Source: Megalobrama amblycephala (taxonomy: Eukaryota > Chordata > Actinopteri > Cypriniformes > Xenocyprididae). Taken from it: a stretch of 64,000 bases of DNA. Location of the stretch: NCBI RefSeq assembly GCF_018812025.1, contig NC_063054.1, forward strand, positions 38,260,896-38,324,895. The letters are read 5' to 3'. Position 1 is the first letter of the stretch. The number at the start of each line of letters is the position of its first letter. Below are positions 32,160 to 44,218 of the stretch, in pieces. The notes under the pieces are model-generated. The model ran no database searches. It was given only the letters and a program-made list of their open reading frames with translations, and had not been told where the DNA came from. The translations under genes and the position numbers were made by a program.

Positions 32160-33832
32160 CTATGGAAGCTTGTTTCTGCCACAGAATAAAAAAAAATAAA
32201 TAAAAACGGTAATTGTGACCTTTTATCTTGCAATTCTGACTTTATCGCAATTACGAGTTTGTTTTGCGATTCTGACTGTTACTTTCAATCGCAAGTTCTG
32301 ACTTTTTCATGCAATTGCGAGTTTATATCTTGCAATTCTGACCATTTCTCGCAATTACGAGTTTTTATCTTGCAATTCTGACTATTTCTCGCAATTACGA
32401 GTTTTTATCTTGCAATTCTGACTATTTCTCGCAATTACGAGTTTTTATCTTGCAATTCTGACTATTTCTCGTATTTACGAGTTTATATCTTGCAATTCTG
32501 ACCATTTCTCGCAATTACAAGTTTTTATCTTGCAATTCTGACTATTTCTCGTATTTACGAGTTTATATCTTGCAATTCTGACTATTTCTCGTATTTACGA
32601 GTTTATATCTTGCAATTCTGATTATTTCTCGTATTTACGAGTTTATATCTTGCAATTCTGACTATTTCTCGCAATTACAAGTTTTTATCTTGCAATTCTG
32701 ACTATTTCTCGTATTTACGAGTTTTTATCTTGCAATTCTGACTATTTCTCGCAATTGCGAGTTTGTATCTTGCAAATCTGACTTTATTTCTTGCAATTAC
32801 GAGTTTATCTTACAATTCTTACTTTATTTCTCGCAATTGTGAGTTTATATCTTGCAATTCTGACTATTTCTCGCAATTACAAGTTTTTATCTTGCAATTC
32901 TGACTATTTCTCGTATTTACGAGTTTATATCTTGCAATTCTGACTATTTCTCGCATTTACGAGTTTTTATCTTGCAATTCTGACTATTTCTCGTATTTAC
33001 GAGTTTATATCTTGCAATTCTGACTATTTCTCGCAATTACAAGTTTTTATCTAGCAATTCTGACTATTTCTCGTATTTACGAGTTTTTATCTTGCAATTC
33101 TGACTATTTCTCGTATTTACGAGTTTTTATCTTGCAATTCTGACTATTTCTCGCAATTGCGAGTTTGTATCTTGCAAATCTGACTTTATTTCTTGCAATT
33201 ACGAGTTTATCTTACAATTCTTACTTTATTTCTCGCAATTGTGAGTTTATATCTTGCAATTCTGACTATTTCTCGCAATTACAAGTTTTTATCTTGCAAT
33301 TCTGACTATTTCTCGTATTTACGAGTTTATATCTTGCAATTCTGACTATTTCTCGCATTTACGAGTTTATATCTTGCAATTCTGACTTTCTCGCAATTAC
33401 AAGTTTTTATCTTGCAATTCTGACTATTTCTCGTATTTGCGAGTTTATATCTTGCAATTCTGACTATTTCTCGTATTTACGAGTTTATATCTTGCAATTC
33501 TGACTATTTCTCGCAATTACAAGTTTTTATCTTGCAATTCTGACTATTTCTCGCAATTGCGAGTTTGTATCTTGCAAATCTGACTTTATTTCTTGCAATT
33601 ACGAGTTTATCTTACAATTCTTACTTTATTTCTCGCAATTACGAGTTTGTATCTTGCAAATCTGACTTTAATTCTTGCAATTACGAGTTTTTATCTTGCA
33701 ATTCTGACTTTATTTCACACAACTGTGAGTTTCGCAATCCTAATATGCAGTTCTGAGGAAAAAAAATCTGAATTGTGACATAAAAGGACACAATTTTATT
33801 TTTTATTCTGTGGCAGAAACAAGCTTCCATAG
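32160..33832. mobile_element. TIR element carrying a 40-bp palindromic minisatellite
   Basis: Ends are exact inverted repeats starting CTATGGAAGCTTGTTTCTGC (32160) and ending with its complement at 33832; TTCT adjoins both sides. The interior (about 32215-33740) is about 38 units of 40 bp: TATCTTGCAATTCTGACTAT followed by TTCTCGYAWTTRCGAGTTT. Each unit has a 14-bp dyad, CTCGCAATTGCGAG or CTCGTATTTACGAG. A longer unit cluster (TTGCAAATCTGACTTTATTT) recurs at about 32773, 33173 and 33573, giving a 400-bp higher-order period. Confidence 0.9.
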
Positions 33833-36104
33833 TTCTGTTTCTGGTAAAATGCTGAAAAATCCATTACAAATACATTTCCATTTCATTACTGTAGCACAAA
33901 TGGTGTTTAAAATCACTAGCAATAGCAATACTGATGTTTGCATTCACATAATTATATCTTGTCACTTACATTCTAATTTATTCCTGATTATATAAATTGG
34001 CATTTAACTATTATATCCATTAGTATGATATGGCAGCAGTAGATGCGCACTGAGCGCTTGAGGGCACCAGAGTAATATGTCTTGTCATGGTTCTGAAAGG
34101 TCACACCATGCTGAAGGATTTAATGTCAACTGAACATTTGTAATTGAAAAAATTGCAGTGGTGCATTTGCAGTGTATTTATGAACAGATCTGTGTGCAAG
34201 ATCTCTGACTTGGTATACACACATTTTCTGACTGTTTTCAGGGGGTTTCTTTCAACAAGTTGTTTTCTGTTTACAGCATTTTGTCACCATTGCTAACTGA
34301 AGCATTTAATGATTAATAGGATGCATTTCATGTGCTTTGAGTTAAGGCAGAAAGGATTCTGGTAAGAAAGCAACCAAGTTTCCATCCACCTATTTTTATG
34401 CAAATTTTGGGATATCACATAAAAAACCCTAGATGGAAACACCATGATGCATATAAATTAGAAATATGCACATAAAAACGTATGCGCTCAACTGAGTTGG
34501 ATCATTTTTTACAAGACATGCACATAAACTATAATGAAAACCGAATAAATCCCTTGATGCCCAACAAAGACGTTCCCTCAGCAGAGGCTGTGATTGGATA
34601 ACTAGACTAACCAGCGGACCAATCGCATCACAGCATCTCAGATGTTGGTTTGGTGGTTCTGAAACGCTCGAGTCAAAGTCTGTCATCATCAGAATGATTT
34701 TGTTTAATTCCTCCAGACAAACTCATTTATGATGGAGGAAAAAAAGAGCTTGATTGCCGCATCTTACATTTTTATTACAGATCATTTGCACCAATTTCCC
34801 AGGAAGTGATGATTTTGTTCTCTTGGAACACATGGAATGGAAACTCTGCAAACTTTATTTGCAAATGTTTTATGCCATATTCCAATTTGCGCACAAGTTA
34901 AATTCACAACTTTGGATGCAAGCAAACCCCCAGAAGAAACAAAAACATGCCAATTTTTCAACATTTTACCAATCCGTGACATTTAATATGCTGCACTTTT
35001 AACTGACTAGCTGAAATTTCCCTCAACAAAAGTGCTTGAAAACCTCTAGTGGACCTGTAAGCATTACCAGAAGGAATCTACAAACTGTTTTTGCATTTTC
35101 CGAACTGAAAATATGTTAAATTAACACTAATTGGTAGCTAAAAGCATCATAAAATTATTAAATGAAGTCAAAATATTGAATGAACAAACATGCAAAGGGA
35201 GATATGTGGGTGTTGTACCATTTCAGTAAGTTAAAGGTTAAAATGCACACACAAAAAAAGACATTTTGAAGAAACTAGTGAGCCAACGGGGTCCAAAACA
35301 ACACTAGCTCGCAATTACTGAAGAAAGAAAAAGCTGAAGAAAGAAAGTCATGCATGTTTGGAATGAGGAAGAGGAAATGATTTTTGGGAACTATTGCTTC
35401 AAGTTTTTGGTTGTCATGGATGCAAAACACTGAAAATAAATAAAAAAATTACCGATCTTAGTCACACGCAGTGCTATTTTAGTATCATTGAGATACTATG
35501 TTGATATTTTGAATTAGATTTTATTTTAGTTAATTTAAGTTAATTTTAAAGCTTTGGTAAATTTGTTTTGAGTTTTTGTCATTTATATTACTTTTATATT
35601 ACATGTCTTTATAAGTTTTACTTTTTTAGTACTTAAACTGAATGAAAGTGCTGCCTTGACAACTAGCTGAACTAAAATAAGTTTCAGATTTTGTATTGCA
35701 TTTTATTTCAAGTAATTAAAATGGTTATGGTTTTAATTTTAGTTAACGATAACCCAGATCAAATGGACTAAACGTAAAACCTTAGTACAACCACAAGCCA
35801 ACTAAACAGCTCCGAAGGCTTTACTTTCTCACACTTTGATGGATCTGTGAAGATTGAGGCCAGAGATCTGGAAGCTTGTGCAAATAGGACAAAGCATCTA
35901 TTAGGGGCTAATGAGGACTGCGAGATAGTCAATGCAATTTTAATGTCTTGCAAAAGCTTCAAAACCATTCTAATACTGGAATATGTTCAATATGAAGCAC
36001 AACCTTACACCTTGAAAACAGTCCATAACATTCAAGCAAATAGAAAATAGTTCATCTGCATATCAAAAATAGCCCAGCATAATCTTGAACAGATGGTGGA
36101 ATTA
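33833..36104. other. Gene-free intergenic DNA between wdr20 and mgat2
   Basis: Apart from the probable MITE at 34375-34990, this stretch is AT-rich, with short ORFs lacking motifs. Confidence 0.45.
34375..34990. repeat. Probable MITE with GTTTCCATCCACC end
   Basis: AAGTTTCCATCCACCTATTTTTATGCAAATTTTGGGAT at the left is partly mirrored at 34830-34900 (ATGGAAACTC, TTTGCAAATG, CCATATTCCAATTTGCGCA). Boundaries are approximate. Confidence 0.45.
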
Positions 36105-36106
36105 TA

Positions 36107-36914
36107 GGGGCTTTCGCACCGGAGGAACGGTTTCATAGTTCCTACGCTTTTTGGCGTATTCGCACCGCAGGAACTGGGAATGATTTTAGTTATAGGAACA
36201 CCTTGTGGGGAACTAAATTAGCTCCTACTTCAGAGTAGGATCTAACCCAGCTCAACAGGAAGTAGTGGCGTAAGTGTACATCGATTGGCGGAAGGCATAC
36301 GAAACACTGGCATTTTTAAAAAGTTTATAGCCTATATATTTACTCCACACACATGGAAAACAGCGATAGATGAACCAACGCTGAAGTCCAGGCACTTCTC
36401 AACCTTTACGCTATGGAGGAAATACAACGCGACCAAGTGAAACATGAGTATGTATATCTGCTCAGCGAGCGACATTATAACATTATAATACTTTTTGTAT
36501 GCTTTCCGTTTACTTTCTTTGTTTTACAGTTCTAATAATGTATTGAATATGACTTGTAAACGGACTGTAAACTAATGAAGGGAATGGGAGCGATGTGTGC
36601 TCAGGCTGGCGTTCTTAGTGCCATCAAAATAAAAGTCCCACACAACAACCAGGAGGGTGTTTCCCAAAGCCAACTACGGTCGCAAGATCTGTTGTTACCA
36701 GTAGAGTTCAAGGGAACATGCGACCATAGTTGGCTAATGATGCTTTTTGGGAAACGCACCCAAAAAATTATGGCTTGCGTCACTTCAGAGTTCCTACTGG
36801 CGGTGCAAACTCAACTAGGAAAATGACTCTAGGAGAAAATGTAGTTCACGGGGGACCGCCCTGGTGGCTAGTTCCTATAAATGAGTTCCTAAAACTACCT
36901 GATGCGAAAGCCCC
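36107..36914. mobile_element. MITE with GGGGCTTTCGCACC terminal repeats
   Basis: GGGGCTTTCGCACCGGAGGA starts at 36107, GATGCGAAAGCCCC ends at 36914, and TA lies on both sides. The interior contains an apparent nested palindrome around 36660-36765 (TTTCCCAAAGCC / GCTTTTTGGGAAA; GCCAACTA / TAGTTGGC). A second copy is at 14129-14746. Confidence 0.75.
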
Positions 36915-37162
36915 TAATGATCCAAAGCACACTGTCTGCAGGTCTGTATATATTTATATATACACACATATACATAATTATAAGAAAGTTCATGCTTTTG
37001 CAGATTTTAAAATCATCATATATACAAATGTTGTCTTTGAAATGGCACAAAAAATGCTAGTCTTTAATAATAGATATAAGAGTGACAACAATAACACTTT
37101 TTTTCAGTAATAATACTTCAATGATGCTCATAACCACCAAATCCAAACGTCACATACTTTTT

Positions 37163-37168
37163 TTTATT
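37163..37168 (-). terminator. Poly(A) signal of mgat2
   Basis: TTTATT on plus is AATAAA for the minus gene, about 105 bases after the mgat2 stop codon at 37274-37276. Confidence 0.5.
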
Positions 37169-37273
37169 TGGAATATTTCAATAAAACAGGCAATAAGAAG
37201 TAGTAGTCCATAAAGAACTCATAAAGGCTTTCATTAGAGGATGCAAAAACAACAAAAAGGAGAGAATATAAAG

Positions 37274-38617
37274 TCACTGTAATCGAAGGTAACTCTTGCA
37301 GAGTTCGTGGTCCCTGATGTCTCCCCAACCTCCGTTTTTGACGTGTGGAGCCAATCCTTTGGCCCCAGAAGAAGGGAGTCTCTTTGTGATGAGCAGCTGT
37401 TTCGGGAACAACTGGTTCCCGCTGCTCTGGAGAATGTTCTCGATCTTTGTCTTCTGGCTGCTTGGCATGCAAGCCGACTTCTTGTGGTGCATGCCGCAGT
37501 CGCCGGCATGGAAAATCCGAGGTGCCTCGCTCACCATGACCTTTAGGAACGTGGGCAAACAGTTCACGGTAAGGTACTGCAACGACCAATCCCAGTTGTA
37601 ATCGTCGTAGGTGCAGAAGGCATCGGTGCATCTGAGGAGTTTCTGGTATGTATCTCTGTTCAGCGCCATTCCCATGTTGTGTTCGGTGGACTTCCATGCT
37701 TTCACCTCCACTTTGTTGGCTTTGCTGGAGTAGCCGATGTGTCCGTAGCTTCCCAGAGATAAGATATCACAGTCGGGACACTGTTCTTTCTTTAGGGACA
37801 CCATCAGTTTGAGAAGGTGCTGAAAGTCGGGAGCGAGGTAGTGGTCCTCTTCGATGAGCAACAAGAGTCCTTGGTGTTCCTTCAACACTCGGACTCGATC
37901 CCACACAAAGTGCAACTTCCACCACCAATGATGTTTGGTCTGCGAGAACTTGGCTTCCCGATAGTGGCCAAAGGAGTCCGGGTACTCTGCGTTTATGCAG
38001 CCTAACGTTAAGGCATCTTTCTTGGGAATGTCTCGAGGGCAATCTCTGGGATCATTCCCGGGGAACTCTTGAGGATAGAGTTGGATGCTAAAGGGGAAGA
38101 ATATCTGAAGGACCAAACAGAAGTCGACGGACGCGACTATCTGGTTGATTTCCGGAGACCAGAAATCATGGCTGAATATCAGCAAGACGTTCTCAATTCC
38201 TTTCGCTTTTCTCAAGCTGCCCACCAAAAGCCGTAGGTATTCGGGACGGTTGTGAACCTGAACGACGATGACAAGGTCGTCCTTCTGGCGCACTTTGCGA
38301 AACTTTTCCTCGTTTCTGAGGATCTGGTCAAAGTTGAGTTGAAACACGATCCCTCTGTACACCAGAGTCTGGTTGTCTGCTTCAGGCTTGGCAACTGCTT
38401 GCTGTTTTTCCGGAAGAGTCTCGTTGACAGGTTTCCGGGTTACTGGTATCGTTACCTGTACTGGACCAGCGGCGCTGCTCCGCTTCCCCGTCTCCACCTC
38501 CTTGGGAAACACGCCGCTTGCCTTCTTCGTCTTACCACTATTCCAGACGGCGAATCCACAGATTACCACCACTAGAGTCAGTATTACCACCTTTCGCTTG
38601 TAAATTCGGAATCTCAT
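37274..38617 (-). CDS. mgat2: Alpha-1,6-mannosyl-glycoprotein 2-beta-N-acetylglucosaminyltransferase (GlcNAc-T II)
   Basis: Golgi enzyme that adds GlcNAc in beta-1,2 linkage to the alpha-1,6 mannose arm, the step that commits N-glycans to the complex type. The single coding exon gives 447 aa, the same length as the human enzyme. It is a type II membrane protein: cytosolic MRFRIYKRK, a membrane anchor at about residues 10-25 (VVILTLVVVICGFAVW), a low-complexity stem with Asn-X-Thr sites near 65 and 82, then the catalytic domain. Diagnostic segments are VVQVHNRPEYLRLL, the metal/nucleotide-sugar motif EED at 256-258 in IEEDHYLAPDF, YDDYNWDWSLQYLT, FHAGDCGMHHKK and the C-terminal NGGWGDIRDHELC. 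The start MRFRIYKRK is chosen by homology; the frame is open 22 codons further upstream. Intronless coding is usual for this gene. Confidence 0.97.
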   Translation of the reverse strand: MRFRIYKRKVVILTLVVVICGFAVWNSGKTKKASGVFPKEVETGKRSSAAGPVQVTIPVTRKPVNETLPEKQQAVAKPEADNQTLVYRGIVFQLNFDQILRNEEKFRKVRQKDDLVIVVQVHNRPEYLRLLVGSLRKAKGIENVLLIFSHDFWSPEINQIVASVDFCLVLQIFFPFSIQLYPQEFPGNDPRDCPRDIPKKDALTLGCINAEYPDSFGHYREAKFSQTKHHWWWKLHFVWDRVRVLKEHQGLLLLIEEDHYLAPDFQHLLKLMVSLKKEQCPDCDILSLGSYGHIGYSSKANKVEVKAWKSTEHNMGMALNRDTYQKLLRCTDAFCTYDDYNWDWSLQYLTVNCLPTFLKVMVSEAPRIFHAGDCGMHHKKSACMPSSQKTKIENILQSSGNQLFPKQLLITKRLPSSGAKGLAPHVKNGGWGDIRDHELCKSYLRLQ

Positions 38618-38656
38618 GATAGGCAGTCGCCCTGCGGGACGGTCGTTGAAGTGATT
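38618..38656 (-). other. 5'UTR part of the mgat2 coding exon with possible splice acceptor
   Basis: In gene sense, CTGCCGCCCTCGTCTCCAG ends at 38657, giving a plausible acceptor just upstream of the ATG for a noncoding first exon. Inference only. Confidence 0.35.
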
Positions 38657-38910
38657 CTGGAGACGAGGGCGGCAGGTTGGCAATGCAAAAAAGGTCTGCT
38701 CCAGCAGATCGGGTACAAAACGTTATCATAGAAAATGCAGCTTATTCTTGGTCCTCTAATTTTGGAATGTATTTGAAAGATAGTGTTTCCCATAAGGCAT
38801 TTTCTTAAAGGCAAATGAGTCGCCTTTTATAACCTAAAGGAAAAGAAATTGAAAGAATGATTTTAATTAGCATGGTCTGATTTTTTTGTTGTTGTTTTTT
38901 TGCCAATGAC

Positions 38911-39346
38911 TAGAGTTGTCAAAAGTACCAACTTCGGCACCAAGTCAGTACTGAAATTTAAAAAATGTGACGCTTTGAGCGGATTCATAAACACCTCTGA
39001 TTGGCCATTGCATTGACGTGCTCATCTGATATGTCTGTGATTGGCTACAATGATCAACACTTCAAAAAAGTTGTAAATAGTCATCAATGACGCTCTTCAC
39101 CGAGCGAACCAGTCCAATGATAGACGCCTGCTTTCAAACGCTCCCGCTTTCAAAACTCTTCCAAATGCAAACAATTCTGTGTGCTTTTAAATGCTCCCAT
39201 CTGATCATTGTAGCCAATCACAGACATATCCGATGAGCGCGTCAACACAACGGCCAATCAGAGGTGTTTACGAATCCGCTCAAAGCACCACATTTTTTAA
39301 ATTTCAGTACGGATTGGTACCGAAGTCGGTACTTTTGACAACTCTA
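38911..39346. mobile_element. hAT-type MITE
   Basis: Terminal repeats TAGAGTTGTCAAAAGTACC (38911) and GGTACTTTTGACAACTCTA (ending 39346), with an exact 8-bp duplication CCAATGAC on both sides (38903-38910, 39347-39354). The 8-bp duplication and TAG/CTA ends place it in the hAT superfamily. Inner arms share GATTGGCYRTTG and CCAATCACAGACATAT palindromic blocks. No transposase. Confidence 0.9.
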
Positions 39347-39354
39347 CCAATGAC

Positions 39355-40123
39355 GATTTAGAAATTCAGTTTAATATCTCTAAACTCACCTTACAAAAAT
39401 AACAATATTCATTGTAAACAATGGAATTGATTTTATTAACTTTGAAAAGCCATGCATTGTTACACAAAATACACACAAAAATACAACTCTGCACATGCTC
39501 AAAGAAAACCATTCTCCTTAAACTTTCAAAGAAGGATTATTTGCTGAAAAGTCAAGTCCACTCAATGTGGCCTATTCTTAGATCACCGCTTACTGCTTAA
39601 TGGCTGATCAAACTCAAAACATATACCAAAAATGTTTGTATTTCAAATGTAACAAACTCTGATCTACAACATTCTGGTCCATCAAACCTTTCTCTGCTAA
39701 GTGCCCTAAGAAACATGAGATTAACAGTATTAATATAACAAATGTGGCCCTGTATTCTTAGGCAACTAAAGTATAAACTCACAAGGGTCCAGACCTAATT
39801 ACTAGTCTCTGCGGATTTAACCTGAAGAGCTGCTAATTAGAAGATTACGACAGTGACAGTGCAGCACAGATGCAGTACAGACAATAAAATATAAAGTATC
39901 ATGTTTCCAATACAGAAGAATTTCACAAATCTAAAAAGGTGCAACACGATTCTAACAGTTTCAAATAATAAACTCTACGATCGGATTAAAACATCTGTAT
40001 CACAGAATACACAGATTTCTGTAACATGGCACTTTGTGTCAATGTTTAAATAGCATTATTATCATCTTGTGCACAGGTACAGAATGGAACTGAGGTCTTA
40101 AAATTAGTTTTTAATTTGAATGG
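39355..40123. other. Gene-free interval
   Basis: AT-rich DNA in the putative mgat2 first intron. No ORF, RNA gene or clear repeat recognised. Confidence 0.45.
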
Positions 40124-40127
40124 TTAA

Positions 40128-41967
40128 AGGATTAGTTCACTTTAAAATAAAAATTACCCCAAGCTTTACTCACCCTCAACACATCCTAGGTGTATATGGC
40201 TTTCTTCTTTCTGATGAACACAATCGGAGTTATATTAATAAATATCCTGACGCATCTAAGCTTTATATTGGCAGTGAACGGGAAACAACGAGTATGAAGC
40301 TGAAGAAAGTGCATCCATCCATCATAAACGTACTCCACACGGCCTTCTGAAGCGTTTGTGTAAGAAAAATATCCATATTTAACAAGTTATAAAGTAAAAT
40401 AACTAGCTTCCGCCAGACGTTACGTCAGTTAAGCTTTTTTCATAAGCTGAATAAGGAAGGCGTAGGACTTGGCGTAAGCTTTTTGAACTGCGAGAGGCAT
40501 TACACTTTCTTAGTAAGTAGAATACGGAAGGCGGTCTGGCGGAAGCTATATTATACGTTATAATAGAGATCGACCGATATATCGATTTACTGATATTTTC
40601 AACGATATTTAAGCATTTTACCATAATCAGGTATCGGTTTTGTAATATCGGATTTACCAATAAACGCCGCCATCTTGTGGGTGTTTTGAGAATTGCGCAC
40701 AGGATCGCCATTACAGCACATCTGAGGGGAGACGAGACAACGGCTTGCAGAGGTCAAGTATACTTACCTGCTTTGCTGTAATTAGTAAACTTTAAACACA
40801 ACAGCCATCAGTGCACAAATTAGATGTGTTACATTAATGCCTGAAATGTAGCTAGTTTATGCAGCTTGTCTCTAAGAAATAAAGAGTAAGTCACGTAAGA
40901 TAATCCGTCAAGTCCTGTCCCAATAAAGATGTAACTTTGCATGAATTAAATAATACAGCCATGAATGAGCACGTTGGAAATAAAAGCGCTGAATTTAATT
41001 CTCTCTCTGTCATCATTATTCTCATGAAGTCGTCTGCATTTTGTATGTAAATTAATTGTTTATTATCTCCGCGAGCGATCGCAGTAAGAGCATAGTTCTG
41101 TGTAAATGCATAGATAAACAGCGCTTTGTCAAAAGATATTTCATAATCTAGAACGACAAAAACATTATTAATAATTCTGATAACATACCAGTTGAGAAAT
41201 GCAATAAAATATAATGTTTTGTTTGTTATATTCCAATATTATTCAGTTATTTCACATTATCCAGCGAATTATTCATCACTCTTTAGCCTATTAAACAGCT
41301 TATAAATCTACTGCAAAGTTGATATGACTAAACATTAGTGTTGCTGCTGATAGATATATGTAATATGAAGTTTATTTTTGTAATATAAAGATTAAAATTA
41401 ACATGAAAGACTACTAAATTTCAAGAAGTTTAGTAACAGTGAACTTTTTTCATTTTTTGCACTTTCAGACCCCTCTATTTATTGGTATATAAATAAGATT
41501 TGTTCTGTTTTCTATGCAAGGAGGGAGTGATTGTTATAAATAAAATGGTTTGGTCGTGTAATCGTGTCAAAAACAGAAGTAAAACAGTAAATAAATATCG
41601 GTTCTGCATATCTGTTATCGGGCACATATTAAACACACGGTTCTGAAAAATCAATATTGGTCGATCACTGCTTTATAACTTGCTAAATATGGATATTTTT
41701 CTTACACAAACGCATCACTTCACTTCAGAAGGCCTTTATTAACCCTCCGGAGCCATGTGGAGTACGTTTTTCTTTGGATGGATGCACTTTCTTGCGCTTT
41801 ACACTCGTTGGTCCCGTTCACTGCCAATATAAAGCTTAGACGCGTCAGAATATTTATTAATATAACTTCGATTGTCTTCATCTGAAAGAAGCAATTCATA
41901 TACACCTAGAGATGGCTTGAGGGTGATTAAAATTGGGGTAATTTTCATTTTAAAGTGAACTAATCCT
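40128..41967. mobile_element. TTAA-flanked TIR element with a nested insertion
   Basis: Outer ends are AGGATTAGTTCACTTTAAA (40128) and its complement ending 41967. TTAA lies at 40124-40127 and 41968-41971. The terminal arms are about 260-300 bp. A second element with ATCGACCGATAT / AATATTGGTCGAT ends sits inside at about 40567-41668, flanked by CGTTATAA and CTTTATAA, which resemble a degenerate 8-bp duplication. Confidence 0.8.
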
Positions 41968-42190
41968 TTAAGCGCTCATGGCGAGAGATGCTGAAAAAAC
42001 AGCGCGATGCAACAGTGGTCAATGATAGTAAAGCAATGGAAAGTATGTTTTGCAAATATAAGTTTGCACATTATATACTTTATATTATTTACACATATGT
42101 TTTGTTACTGTCCATAATGTCTGAACCTTGTTTCAAACAAGATAAACAACAAAAACCATGTGACCTAGCCTACAGCAACATAAAAACCTC
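41935..42190. repeat. Local segmental duplication, copy 1
   Basis: About 255 bases, including the right end of the TTAA element and flanking single-copy sequence (GCTCATGGCGAGAGATGC to GCAACATAAAAACCTC). It is repeated in direct orientation at 43549-43830 with small indels. Confidence 0.85.
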
Positions 42191-42855
42191 AACTCTCCAA
42201 CGGGAAAAACAAAACATGGGATCATCTGAAACATGTTGAATTAATCAAGTCCAGACAATTCCTAACTGAGGCAGTGAGTCAGCAGGACAAACACCCCTTG
42301 ATTTCTACAGATATCACTGACTGCCCTGATCGATGCATTCGTATTTCTATAACCAAAACGGCTATTAATAAACCTGCGGGAAATACAACCATGCTCAGGC
42401 GCACAACCACCACAATATGGAGCCCATGTTTACAACACATATGCACGACTGTCTGTCGACCAATGCGACTCTAGAGCTTCATAAAAGTGAAAGAGTTCGA
42501 CTGCACAAATATGCACTGGTTAAAGTTCAAAAATAAGAAAGTATGACGGCAGCTCGCGCACATGCATGCATTCATTGCAGCTGCATGCTCGAGCTAAAGC
42601 AAGCATCTGCGCGAGCCAGAAAAAAACATAAAAGCAAAAACACTGCACTGCATTCACTAACACCTATATTTGGTTAATATTACTCATTTCAAACGGCAGA
42701 TAATCAATGCACGTATATGCATGCCGATGTGTGTATTTTGGTGATGCACTGTCACTAGTTAGCTTGCTGCTATACCGATTCTTAAAGCAAAATATTGAGC
42801 TGCCGCATTCAGATGCATGAGAAACACACACATGCAAAGAGAATAAAAGCCTCAC
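42191..42855. other. Gene-free interval upstream of mgat2
   Basis: No recognised feature. It would lie in the first intron if the noncoding mgat2 exon is real. Confidence 0.4.
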
Positions 42856-43012
42856 CGCAGATGTAGGCATGTAAGGCGGCTGTCATATCCACATAAAAAG
42901 CGCATTTTAATTCAAGTGTGTCATGCTGCTCAGGCTCCGTGCGGAACCAACGGCTCCCACAATCTCATCAAACCTCTGGGGGGCTCCGACTGTCAGCGCG
43001 CGCGTGATGTCA
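42856..43012 (-). promoter_or_regulatory. Putative noncoding first exon and CRE-containing promoter of mgat2
   Basis: In gene sense, a donor CTGCG|GTGAGG lies at 42855/42856 and GC-rich sequence extends to a CRE-like TGACATCA at 43005-43012. A first exon of about 130 nt here would splice over about 4.2 kb to the coding exon. No transcript evidence. Confidence 0.4.
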
Positions 43013-43369
43013 CATTTACCACGATTCGCATTTCACAATTCTCAATGAAAAAGTTGCGCAATGCATGCAACAAAAGCTCATATTAGGCATATTTAGCGAT
43101 AATAATGATTGTTAGACTTCATTCCACTTACACTAATGTGTCTAATTCATGCACATAACACATTTTCACAACCGAATACATGCAATGCATGGGATTTTAC
43201 CTGTAGGATTAAATGAGTGTGTGTGTTTTTTCAGCAAATCAATTAAATAGTTAAGAATGCATGACGGTTTTTGTGTAGTTTGCCATTGCAACCACTAGGC
43301 GGAGATTTCTTTGAGCACGGTTTCATCTTAGATGAAAATACTACTACTTTAAAGTTTAAAAAATGAAAA

Positions 43370-44050
43370 AAATGTCATAATTTACTTACCCTAATGTTGT
43401 TCCAAACCTGTAAGAGTTTCTTTCTTCTGTTGAACACTAAAAAAGATATTTTGAAGAATGTTGATGACCAAACAGTTGGTCCCCATTGACTTCCATAGTA
43501 TGTTTATTTTCCTACCAACATTCTTCAAAAATTGAGGGTGAGTAAAGCTTGGGGTAACTTTCATTTTAAAGTGAACTAATGCTTTAAGCGCTCATGGCGA
43601 GAGATGCTGAAAAAACAGCGCGATGCAACAGTGGTCAATGATAGTAAAGCAATGGAAAGTATATAAGTTTTGCAAATATAAGTTTCCACATTCTATACTT
43701 TATATTATTTACCTTTGTTTACACATATGTTTTGTTACTGTCCATCATGTCTGAACCTTGTTTCAAACAAGATAAACAAAAAACAAAAAAAACATTTTAA
43801 CCTAGCCTACAGCAACATAAAAACCTCTCTGAAATCATTCTGAACCTCTTCTTTCTTCTTGTTGGTGACCAAACAGTTGGTCCCCATTGACTTTCATAGT
43901 ATTTTTTTTTCCTACCAACAGTCTCCCTACCAACATTCTTCAAAATATCTTCTTTGGTGTTCAACAGAAGACAAATTCATACAGGTTTGGAACAAATTAA
44001 GAGTGAGAAAATGATGACTACATTTTAATTTTTGTGTGAACTATACCTTT
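43370..44050. repeat. Repeat-rich interval with segmental duplication copy 2
   Basis: 43549-43830 duplicates 41935-42190. It is bracketed by two halves of a TIR-like repeat: ATATTTTGAAGAATGTTGAT and CAGTTGGTCCCCATTGACTT near 43450, with CCAACATTCTTCAAAATATC and another CAGTTGGTCCCC copy near 43870-43950. Confidence 0.65.
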
Positions 44051-44218
44051 AAAATACTAGCTTACTGTAACTGGTTTATGAATACTGCACAATATGCACA
44101 TACACTGCCTAAAAACTACATTTTCAATGACATGCATACATAAATAATGACAGAATATTTTGAGTTATTCATTTATTGCAATATTTTGACATCTATTTCG
44201 CCTCTCAACCTCTAAACG

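Noticed and set aside
36730..37110. 126-codon frame near the mgat2 3' end
   Set aside because: Runs through a MITE and into unrelated AT-rich DNA.
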